Assembly: GCA_017453765.1 (NCBI GenBank)
Contig: JAFTEG010000240.1
Coordinates: forward strand, 1-10,655
Source: Selenomonadaceae bacterium
GTDB lineage: Bacteria; Bacillota; Negativicutes; Selenomonadales; Selenomonadaceae
Direction of reading: 5' to 3'
Length of the DNA: 10,655 nucleotides
A program made the position numbers and the translations under genes. Positions within the stretch are counted from its first letter, which is position 1, and every line of letters begins with the position of its first letter. This document shows positions 1-5,810 of this stretch, in pieces. A model generated the notes under the pieces. That model did no database searches and was not told where the DNA came from. It saw only the letters and a program-made list of their open reading frames with translations.

Positions 1-1020
1 ATAAAAATCTGCAGGCGCACCTCTGTCATATTCCAACGCAAGATTGTCGAAGTGGCTTTTACTCACGTCTATTTTCAGATTGTCGCGCAAAACTTCACCG
101 AGTCTTTCGGCGTCCGGCACAAGGTAACTTACTTCGTCAATGTACTGCATATAACCGGGTACAACGCCGGTTTTAAGGTTGCCTTCAGATTCGGCAGACT
201 TCAGCGTACCGGCAAGAGACAGCATTTCAGTCATTGTTAAATCAGTGTCAACGGCGTCAAATGCAACGCGCAGTATTTGCGGCAACTTCAAAATAATTGC
301 GGGGTCGGTAACCTTTTCGGCAAGCGCGCGCATAAAAGCCTGCTGCCTGCGAACACGTCCGGCGTCACCTTCCCAGTCACGAAAACGTACGAATTGAATG
401 GCCTCGTTGCCGTCCAAGTGCTGAAGTCCCTGCCGCAAGTCAATTACAAGCCCGCCGTCATCGTCCCACGGATCTTCGTAGTGCATATCGCGTTCAACGT
501 AAATGTCAATGCCGCCCATTTCGTCAATGACTTTCGGAAATGCATGCGTGTCGATTTTTATGTAGCGGTCGACGTCAACGCCTAAAAATTCTTCAACCGT
601 CTGCCGCGTCAACTTTTCGCCGCCGTAAGCATACGCCGCATTTATTTTTTGATAGCCCTGCCGCTCGACGTATACCCGCGTGTCACGGGGAATTGACAGC
701 AAGGACACTTCATCGCCGGAAAAATTTAAAAACATTAATGTATCAGACCTGCCGACATCGTCTTTCCTTTCGTCAACGCCCATAAGTATCAGCGTCATAT
801 CACTTTTCAATGTCGGTAAAATTGTTTCTCCCCGCGATTTTTCTCGCGCCGAAAAATTTTGTAACGCGTCATCGCTTGTAAAACGAAAACCCGCGTACAC
901 GCCTAAGGACGCCGCGCAGATAAAAAGACAAAACAAAAATGATACCAAAGTTCTGCTCGTCCTGCTTGCGGCTACCTGCCTACGCTTCGCCATATTTTCC
1001 AGCGCCGATTTCTCACTCAT
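1..1020 (-). CDS. LCP (LytR-CpsA-Psr) family protein, 3' end outside window
   Basis: LCP enzymes are membrane-anchored phosphotransferases that attach polyprenyl-linked glycopolymers to the cell wall or, in some species, other envelope acceptors. The reading frame is open from ATG at 1020-1018 down to base 1 with no stop, giving 340 residues and a missing C-terminus. A short cytoplasmic N-terminus is followed by one membrane segment (about residues 25-45) and then the LCP domain (about 75-235). Family motifs are present: GVDER at 81-85, the RSD at 91-93, SIPRDTR at 109-115, KINAAYAYGG at 125-134 and DAGRVRRQQ at 219-227. The Asp and Arg residues that bind the pyrophosphate lipid in known LCP structures all appear kept. 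The start is fixed by an in-frame stop three codons upstream (1029-1027). A GGTGAT ribosome site lies 5 nt before the ATG. Family assignment is very secure; the polymer attached cannot be told. Confidence 0.95.
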   Translation of the reverse strand, partial: MSEKSALENMAKRRQVAASRTSRTLVSFLFCLFICAASLGVYAGFRFTSDDALQNFSAREKSRGETILPTLKSDMTLILMGVDERKDDVGRSDTLMFLNFSGDEVSLLSIPRDTRVYVERQGYQKINAAYAYGGEKLTRQTVEEFLGVDVDRYIKIDTHAFPKVIDEMGGIDIYVERDMHYEDPWDDDGGLVIDLRQGLQHLDGNEAIQFVRFRDWEGDAGRVRRQQAFMRALAEKVTDPAIILKLPQILRVAFDAVDTDLTMTEMLSLAGTLKSAESEGNLKTGVVPGYMQYIDEVSYLVPDAERLGEVLRDNLKIDVSKSHFDNLALEYDRGAPADFY

Positions 1021-1076
1021 AATACATCACCAGCTAAAAATTTTTATAGAAAACTCCTTTCTACTTCGACGGCGCT

Positions 1077-1085
1077 ATTATAGCA
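1077..1085 (-). promoter_or_regulatory. Extended -10 promoter of the LCP gene
   Basis: Read on the minus strand this is TGCTATAAT, a perfect TATAAT preceded by TGN, i.e. an extended -10 element. The hexamer 17 bp upstream (CAGGCA) is a poor -35, which extended -10 promoters tolerate. Transcription would begin near 1070 and leave a leader of about 50 nt. That leader contains an AAAGGAG (1060-1054) with no start codon at usable distance. Confidence 0.65.
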
Positions 1086-1178
1086 GAAAAAATTAAAAAT
1101 GCCTGAAATTTTTAGTCAAAATGAAAAATCTGCGCGGAAAAATTTTTTTGAAAATTGTCCCGCCGGAACAACACTTTT

Positions 1179-1198
1179 TAAAATGTTTGTGCTATGCT
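1179..1198 (+). promoter_or_regulatory. Possible promoter(s) of the TPR/DUF4230 cluster
   Basis: Two overlapping candidates are visible upstream of the gene at 1252. TTGTCC (1155-1160), an 18-bp spacer and TAAAAT (1179-1184) form a sigma70-like pair. TGCTATGCT (1190-1198) resembles an extended -10 and echoes the TGCTATAAT of the divergent LCP gene. Neither is strong; position and orientation are the main support. Confidence 0.35.
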
Positions 1199-1251
1199 TA
1201 GCGCAGTTAATTTTTACAAGGATTTTTAAACTGCAAGTGGAGGGGTTGTTT

Positions 1252-2235
1252 ATGGGCTTAATGGGAGATATCGGAAAAACATTGGCGATAGGTGTGCTTG
1301 ACGGTATTCAAGAAGGGCTTAATATAGCTCAAGATAATATTCAAAAAGCTCAACGCCGGCAAGAGCAACAAAATATATTGGCAGAGTTAAAAGCTTTTGA
1401 ACAGAAAGAATCCGGAGCGGTAAGAGCTGCTGAAAACGGTGATATAGAGGCTATTCAGTATTTAATGATGATGTATCACACAAAAGGCGATTATCAGAAA
1501 TCAATGTATTGGGGAAAGCAAGGCATCGCGGTGAATAATTCCATGTGCCTTTACTTTATGGGGATGATGGCTTTTCAAGACAAGGAGTACGATATTGCCG
1601 AAAACCTTTTACGCAGAGACATAGACATTAACGGAAATGAATTATCCGCTGAAGGATTAGGAAATATGTATCTTTCCTTAGATAATGTGGAAGCCGCTGA
1701 ACCTTACTTTGAATTTGCCGTAAGCCGGAATCCCTCTAATACAGAATCTTCTTTGGGATTGGCGGTTTGTATGTTGAATCAAGGCAGCAGAGATTTTCCG
1801 CGATTGAAACAGCTATTGCAAGTTGCATGTAGAAGTAATAATTATTCCACCAGAGACGCGGCACAAAAAATACTTCAGCAAGTAAATGAAGATGAAAGGA
1901 ATCAACAAAATCAAAATTGCTTTATCACAACGGCAGTGTGTGACAACTTCGGCAAGCCGGATGACTGCTATGAACTTACGGCGTTTCGCAAGTTCCGCGA
2001 CGGCTGGCTAAAATTGCAGTCCGACGGTCAAAAACTGATTGATGAATATTACAAAACTGCTCCCGGTATCGTGGCGAAAATAAATTCACTGCCGAATGCA
2101 AAAATTATTTACAACGAAATTTGGGACAACTACCTTTCAAAATGCCTCAGCTATATTGAGTCACGTGACTACACTGCGTGCAAAAAGCTTTATGTAAAAA
2201 TGGTAGAAAATTTGAAAGCTAAATTCAATGCGTAA
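1252..2235 (+). CDS. TPR protein with CFI-box-like C-terminal domain
   Basis: A predicted cytoplasmic 327-residue protein with no signal peptide. An amphipathic, Gln-rich N-terminus (1-50) leads into TPR/Sel1-like helical repeats (about 53-200). Examples are the segment around GDYQKSMYWGKQGI and the pair around EYDIAENLL and NVEAAEPYFEFAV, the latter ending in the RNPSN turn typical of TPRs. From Cys223 a second domain begins with CFITTAV and continues with ELTAFRKFRDGWL and a YYKTAPGI segment. This matches the CFI-box C-terminal domain as I remember it (CFIATA, then LRxFRD, then YY...SP), whose function is unknown. Translation is taken from ATG 1252, not from an in-frame ATG at 1099, because GGAGGGG (1239-1245) lies 6 nt upstream and the extra 51 residues cover promoter-like DNA. 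It is the first gene of a cluster with the 71-residue peptide and the DUF4230 gene. A scaffold role is suggested by the TPRs, but the process is unknown. Confidence 0.85.
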   Translation: MGLMGDIGKTLAIGVLDGIQEGLNIAQDNIQKAQRRQEQQNILAELKAFEQKESGAVRAAENGDIEAIQYLMMMYHTKGDYQKSMYWGKQGIAVNNSMCLYFMGMMAFQDKEYDIAENLLRRDIDINGNELSAEGLGNMYLSLDNVEAAEPYFEFAVSRNPSNTESSLGLAVCMLNQGSRDFPRLKQLLQVACRSNNYSTRDAAQKILQQVNEDERNQQNQNCFITTAVCDNFGKPDDCYELTAFRKFRDGWLKLQSDGQKLIDEYYKTAPGIVAKINSLPNAKIIYNEIWDNYLSKCLSYIESRDYTACKKLYVKMVENLKAKFNA

Positions 2236-2257
2236 CAATTTGACGGAGGGGATTTTT

Positions 2258-2473
2258 ATGTTGAGTCTCTTGGGAGACGTGATTGGCGGTTTTTGCAACG
2301 TCCTTATGAATGATTCTGATAACCGCGCTATGGTCAGAATGAACGATTCCGATAACATTGCAAAAGTTGCCGGCGGTATCATAGCGGCAGGTGTGATTGG
2401 CTACGGTATCAAAAAATTTTCGGAGAATAATAACAATCAAAATTCTGTACCGCGTTTGAACAGCGGCAAGTAA
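2258..2473 (+). CDS. Small 71-residue hypothetical protein with glycine-rich hydrophobic helix
   Basis: I do not recognise this family. The start is ATG 2258, 6 nt after GGAGGGG (2245-2251); an in-frame ATG at 2228 overlaps the previous gene and has no ribosome site. The protein has an amphipathic N-terminus (MLSLLGDVIGGFCNVL). Next come two copies of MNDSDN, 11 residues apart, and a Gly/Ala/Ile stretch (AGGIIAAGVIGYGI, about residues 38-51) that could be a short membrane or glycine-zipper helix. The tail is Asn-rich and polar. Together with the strong ribosome site and the 22-nt gap from the TPR gene, this supports a real, co-transcribed small membrane-associated protein. It could be a partner or membrane anchor for the neighbouring products, but nothing shows that directly. 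Confidence 0.7.
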   Translation: MLSLLGDVIGGFCNVLMNDSDNRAMVRMNDSDNIAKVAGGIIAAGVIGYGIKKFSENNNNQNSVPRLNSGK

Positions 2474-2499
2474 TTTTAAAGCAGAAAAAATTTACTGCA

Positions 2500-2539
2500 C
2501 GGCGTACATTTACAAAAATATTTGTACGCCGATTTTTTT
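2500..2539 (+). terminator. Intrinsic terminator between the small protein and the DUF4230 gene
   Basis: CGGCGTACA (2500-2508) pairs perfectly with TGTACGCCG (2523-2531) across a 14-nt A/T loop and is followed by A and seven T (2533-2539). This is a textbook Rho-independent terminator. Unusually, its T-tract ends only 1 nt before the GGGAGGGG ribosome site (2541-2548) of the next gene. Transcription of that gene must therefore read through it, or the hairpin acts as an attenuator or mRNA end-protecting structure. Confidence 0.8.
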
Positions 2540-2554
2540 AGGGAGGGGATTTTC

Positions 2555-3211
2555 ATGGCAGATGCATTTGGCGCGATAATGGCAATGCTCCTTTTCGTGA
2601 CGTTGCTTGCAGGCGGCGGCATTTACTACATTGTTCACCTTAAGCGCAGGCAAAGCGACTTGGAAGAGACTTTGGAAAGTCAACAGGACGTGTCGAAAAT
2701 TCATACCATTATTTCTTCAAAAATTCGAGATATCGCCCAGCTTGCTACGGTACGTGAGGATTTTACCGCCGAAATTATTTATGAAGATGCTAAAGAAAAA
2801 TTCGGCTTTAAACTTCCCTTCACCGGCGTGAAATTTCATATGACCTACAGCGGCGTCATAGTCTGCGGTTGTGACTTGACACGCGCAAGAGTGCCGGAAC
2901 AAAGCATTAACGGCAACAACGCCACCATTTTACTGCCGCAATGCACCGTACTGCACATTTACCCCAAACCCGACAGCTACAATATAATTTCCAATGAAAG
3001 CGGCGTATTTGCCGACAAAATCACTCTCGAACATCAAAACGCGTTGGTTAATGATAGACTTGAACGCGAAAAAAATCGTCTGATAGGCGAAGGAATTTTA
3101 CAGCGCGCAAATGAAAATGTCTGCCGTATTTTGAAAGCTCAAATGCAGGCAATAGGCATAAATCCGAACGTGGTCTTTCTTAACGGCTATGATACACGCT
3201 TGCTGACTTAA
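2555..3211 (+). CDS. DUF4230 domain membrane-anchored protein
   Basis: A 218-residue protein with an N-terminal membrane helix (about 8-29), a short charged coiled-coil-like stretch (30-50) and a domain that fits DUF4230 (about 55-205). DUF4230 has no assigned biochemical role. Seen features typical of it are the central beta segment around KFHMTYSGVIVCGCDLTRARV, the ATILLPQCTVLHIYP strand, and a long charged C-terminal helix (ALVNDRLEREKNRLIGEG) followed by a short beta ending. The start is ATG 2555, 6 nt after GGGAGGGG (2541-2548); an upstream in-frame ATG at 2522 lies inside the terminator hairpin. The domain would probably lie outside the membrane, although topology cannot be settled from sequence. 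The nearly identical leader shared with the two preceding genes suggests a common origin or regulation. Confidence 0.8.
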   Translation: MADAFGAIMAMLLFVTLLAGGGIYYIVHLKRRQSDLEETLESQQDVSKIHTIISSKIRDIAQLATVREDFTAEIIYEDAKEKFGFKLPFTGVKFHMTYSGVIVCGCDLTRARVPEQSINGNNATILLPQCTVLHIYPKPDSYNIISNESGVFADKITLEHQNALVNDRLEREKNRLIGEGILQRANENVCRILKAQMQAIGINPNVVFLNGYDTRLLT

Positions 3212-3261
3212 GCTCTGCAACTCCATAAAAATAAATCGCTTGATATAGTTTAGTACAGTTC

Positions 3262-3292
3262 AATCGCCTAAGCCTCACGGCGATTTTTTTTT
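3262..3292 (+). terminator. Intrinsic terminator after the DUF4230 gene
   Basis: AATCGCC (3262-3268) pairs with GGCGATT (3279-3285) across a 10-nt loop and runs straight into nine T (3284-3292). It ends the TPR/small protein/DUF4230 transcript. Confidence 0.85.
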
Positions 3293-3293
3293 G

Positions 3294-3322
3294 TTGCAAA
3301 AATTTTTAGTCAATGTTACCAT
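3294..3322 (+). promoter_or_regulatory. Possible sigma70-type promoter of the hydrolase gene
   Basis: TTGCAA (3294-3299), a 17-bp spacer and TACCAT (3317-3322) lie between the terminator above and the hydrolase ribosome site AAGGAG (3338-3343). Match to consensus is moderate. A TAAAAT at 3327-3332 is too close to the ribosome site to be a normal -10. Confidence 0.4.
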
Positions 3323-3351
3323 TTCATAAAATTTCTTAAGGAGTGATTAAC

Positions 3352-4173
3352 GTGTTTAAAATTTTTTTAACTGTATTGCTTACAATTTTATTCAGCTTAC
3401 CTTTAACTGCGGACGCAAAAAGTCAATCTTTGCAAATTGACGGGGATCACGGAAAACTTTCTGCCGTAATTCAAACGCCGGACGATAAAAAATCTTACCC
3501 GCTTGTAATGATTCTGCACGGCTTCACCGGCAACAAAAATGAACCGTTGCTCACGGCGCTGGCTGATGACTTGGAAAAAGCCGGTATAGCGTCGATACGT
3601 TTTGACTTCAACGGTCACGGCGAAAGTGACGGCGACTTTTCAGACATGACGGTTTTAAATGAAATTGAGGACGCCAAAAAAGTTTACAACTACGTCAGCA
3701 AGTTGCCGAACGTGACAAGCATTTCAATCGCGGGACATTCGCAAGGCGGCGTTGTGACAAGTATGCTTGCCGGTGAACTCGGCACAAAGAAGGTTAAATG
3801 CATTGCGTTAATGGCGCCTGCGGCAGTACTGCGCGACGATGCGATTAGAGGTCAACTCTTTGATTTCAAATATGACAGCATGAACCCGCCGCAGTACGTT
3901 GAAATTTTCGGCGGACTTAAACTCGGACGCAACTACATTTTAACCGCGCAGACTTTGCCGATTTATGAGACGGCGGAAAAATATCAAGGTCCCGCGCTTA
4001 TGATTCACGGCACCGGCGACGTAGTTGTACCTTACACTTACAGCCTGCACTATCAGCACATTTACCCGCAAAGTCAGCTGGAACTTTTGCCCGGCTTTGA
4101 TCACAGTTTTACGCAGGACGTTGCAAAGACGGCTAAAATTGCCGCAGACTACCTTGTAATGCGTAATGCGTAA
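3352..4173 (+). CDS. Secreted alpha/beta hydrolase, feruloyl/cinnamoyl esterase-like
   Basis: A 273-residue serine hydrolase carrying a Sec signal peptide: a hydrophobic core over residues 4-18 and an ADA cleavage motif at 20-22. The fold signs are in order: an HGFTG oxyanion-hole segment early in the domain, FDFNGHGESDG, the nucleophile elbow GHSQGG with Ser130, Asp223 in GTGDVVVP, and His251 in GFDHSF. The triad Ser130-Asp223-His251 is complete, so the enzyme should be active. Overall order resembles cinnamoyl/feruloyl esterases of gut and rumen bacteria, but other small-ester hydrolases fit too. GTG at 3352 is chosen because AAGGAG ends 8 nt upstream; a GTG at 3343 overlaps that site. A promoter-like sequence and upstream terminator make it an independent transcript start. 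The last codons and stop lie in a heptamer repeat. Confidence 0.9.
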   Translation: MFKIFLTVLLTILFSLPLTADAKSQSLQIDGDHGKLSAVIQTPDDKKSYPLVMILHGFTGNKNEPLLTALADDLEKAGIASIRFDFNGHGESDGDFSDMTVLNEIEDAKKVYNYVSKLPNVTSISIAGHSQGGVVTSMLAGELGTKKVKCIALMAPAAVLRDDAIRGQLFDFKYDSMNPPQYVEIFGGLKLGRNYILTAQTLPIYETAEKYQGPALMIHGTGDVVVPYTYSLHYQHIYPQSQLELLPGFDHSFTQDVAKTAKIAADYLVMRNA

Positions 4174-4231
4174 TTAGGGGTTAGGGGTTAAACTAAACTC
4201 TACTCCCTTTTCCCTACTCCCTCTTCCCTAA
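4156..4231 (+). repeat. Heptamer repeat element between hydrolase and kinase genes
   Basis: Three successive 7-bp tandem tracts fill the gap. GTAATGC occurs twice (4156-4169, inside the hydrolase C-terminus), TTAGGGG twice (4174-4187), and CTNYTCC four times in exact register (4200-4227), followed by CTAA. The G-rich and C-rich tracts are complementary: TTAGGG (4174-4179) pairs with CCCTAA (4226-4231), and AGGGG (4183-4187) pairs with TCCCT (4218-4222) about the same centre. That makes a hairpin with a 2x2 internal loop. There is no T-tract, so it is not an ordinary terminator. Confidence 0.8.
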
Positions 4232-4258
4232 ATTTTAGAAAGCGAAAGTTAAAAATCT

Positions 4259-5761
4259 ATGTTAAAAAAAATTCTCGATTGGTACGACAATCTCGGCATT
4301 TCTGCCAAAATTCACGGTCTTTGTACCGTATTTTTTATAACGCTGATTATAATTTTAAATGTTGTCATATGGTTCACAGTGTCCTACGCGCTCTACCACC
4401 CCGTGCAAGCTACGATTAAGTACAGCATTAACAGGGTTGAAACTTTTTTGAATGAAAATCCAAACGTGTTGCAAGAGCCGACGTCTGTAAATTTCAATGA
4501 AATGATGGTCTCCGGCGTCGTGTTGAGAATTTTTGATGAACGTAGAAATTTACTGGTTGACACTAACTCGAAAACTTATCCTTCCAATGAAAAATTTGAA
4601 ACGTATCTTTTGAGCGACCCGCCCTTTTTCAATAACGATAACTTTGACATTGCACGAATGGTAAATGCACTTGTCTACCGCGCAGAAATTAAGTACACGG
4701 CGAAGGACGGCAAAACTTTCACGCTGTATTTTTTCCGCACGATTACTTCCGTTGCCGATGTATTTGAAGATTTAATTAACTTTATGATTTTCATTGACAT
4801 TTTCAGTGTTGCCTTTGCGATTTTCGCGGGAAATATCGTAAGCAAAAAAATTTTAAAGCCGATTAAAGATATGACGGAATTGGCGAAGAAAATTGCCTCT
4901 TCGCAAGACAGTCAACATATTAAAGAGCGAATACCTTTGACTTCTGCCAATGACGAATTGAAAGAGCTGGCAGAAACTTTCAACATGATGCTTGACAAAA
5001 TTCAAGGCGACTTCTCTACCATTCATGAAGAATTTGCCGGCATGCAAAATTTTTTGGCGGACATGCAGGACGATCTTTCAAAGCAGAAAAAATTTGTTTC
5101 GGACGTTTCGCACGAACTTAAGACGCCTTTAACCGTGATTGACGGCTACATTGACATTTTGGAGAAGTACGGGCAAAACGCAGAAAATAAGGCGTTGCGT
5201 GATGAAAGTATCGAGGTAATTCGTGACGAGACGCAGAATATTAAAAACCTGCTTGAAAATTTGCGCTTCCTTGCACGCAGTGAACAAAATACTTTGAAGT
5301 TCGACAAGGCGGTTATAAGTCTTAGTGACATTGTGGAAAAAGTTTTCAGCCGTATGAAGACGCTTGACAAAAATCACGTGCTGACTTTGGCGCAAAACGA
5401 TTCCGCGCAGATTTACGCCGATGAATTGACTATCGTGCAAATGCTTAGAATATTTTTGGACAACGCGAAAAAGTACACGGCGAAAGGCGGAAGTGTTACT
5501 CTTTCGTCCCGCGTAGAAAATAATTTTGCGCTGGTACAAATTGCTGATTCCGGCGTAGGTATGGCGCCTGAAAATCTCGACAAAATTTTTGAACGCGGCG
5601 TTCGTCTTGAAAACGGCGGGCGTGCGGACGGTTTCGGTATTGGGCTTTCCATTGCGAAGATGATTGCCGATAATCACGACATTAAAATTGACGTTGAAAG
5701 CAAGATCGGCGCAGGCACGACATTTACGCTGAAAATACCTTTAGTTAGGAGTGAAGAGTGA
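4259..5761 (+). CDS. HAMP-domain sensor histidine kinase (orphan)
   Basis: A 500-residue membrane histidine kinase. The first membrane helix is about residues 18-46 and the extracytoplasmic sensor region about 47-165. A second helix (about 170-195) is followed by a HAMP linker (about 195-250, with ILKPIKDMTELAKKIA) and a coiled stretch. The phosphoacceptor box FVSDVSHELKTPLTV contains His285. The ATPase domain has the N box DNAKKY with Asn402, the G1 box ADSGVGM with Asp430, and the G2 box GFGIGLSIAK. All catalytic motifs are intact. No response regulator is adjacent, so the partner must be elsewhere. The ribosome site before ATG 4259 is weak (GAAAG, 9-13 nt upstream). The last residues (VRSEE) and the stop are written in heptamer repeat DNA, so the C-terminus may vary between strains. 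The ligand cannot be inferred. Confidence 0.95.
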   Translation: MLKKILDWYDNLGISAKIHGLCTVFFITLIIILNVVIWFTVSYALYHPVQATIKYSINRVETFLNENPNVLQEPTSVNFNEMMVSGVVLRIFDERRNLLVDTNSKTYPSNEKFETYLLSDPPFFNNDNFDIARMVNALVYRAEIKYTAKDGKTFTLYFFRTITSVADVFEDLINFMIFIDIFSVAFAIFAGNIVSKKILKPIKDMTELAKKIASSQDSQHIKERIPLTSANDELKELAETFNMMLDKIQGDFSTIHEEFAGMQNFLADMQDDLSKQKKFVSDVSHELKTPLTVIDGYIDILEKYGQNAENKALRDESIEVIRDETQNIKNLLENLRFLARSEQNTLKFDKAVISLSDIVEKVFSRMKTLDKNHVLTLAQNDSAQIYADELTIVQMLRIFLDNAKKYTAKGGSVTLSSRVENNFALVQIADSGVGMAPENLDKIFERGVRLENGGRADGFGIGLSIAKMIADNHDIKIDVESKIGAGTTFTLKIPLVRSEE

Positions 5762-5810
5762 GGAGTGAAGAGTACTCTCTAAGCTCCAAGCTCTAAGCTC
5801 TAAGCTAATT
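5741..5810 (+). repeat. Ten-unit heptamer repeat element between kinase gene and recF
   Basis: Seventy bases divide exactly into ten 7-bp units, from the last kinase codons to the base before the recF ATG. The left half repeats RGAGTGA-like units and the right half GCTCYAA units. About a centre at 5774.5, four 4-bp blocks RGAG (5748, 5755, 5762 and 5769) face CTCY blocks (5798, 5791, 5784 and 5777). Where one left unit has GGAG instead of AGAG (5762-5765), its partner reads CTCC instead of CTCT (5784-5787). The outer TTAG (5741-5744) matches CTAA (5805-5808). The predicted form is a long hairpin of 4-bp stems alternating with 3x3 internal loops. No Shine-Dalgarno motif is present at normal distance from recF. 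Confidence 0.85.

Noticed and set aside
680..1096. 138-residue plus-strand frame at the left end
   Set aside because: Antisense to the LCP gene, whose minus-strand frame carries all family motifs.
1099..1251. Longer N-terminus for the TPR protein from ATG 1099
   Set aside because: The extra segment covers promoter-like DNA, lacks a ribosome site and adds a low-complexity Phe/Lys-rich sequence; ATG 1252 has a perfect GGAGGGG 6 nt upstream.
5129..5677. 182-residue minus-strand frame inside the histidine kinase gene
   Set aside because: Fully antisense to an intact kinase domain, no recognisable family, no ribosome site; a shadow frame.
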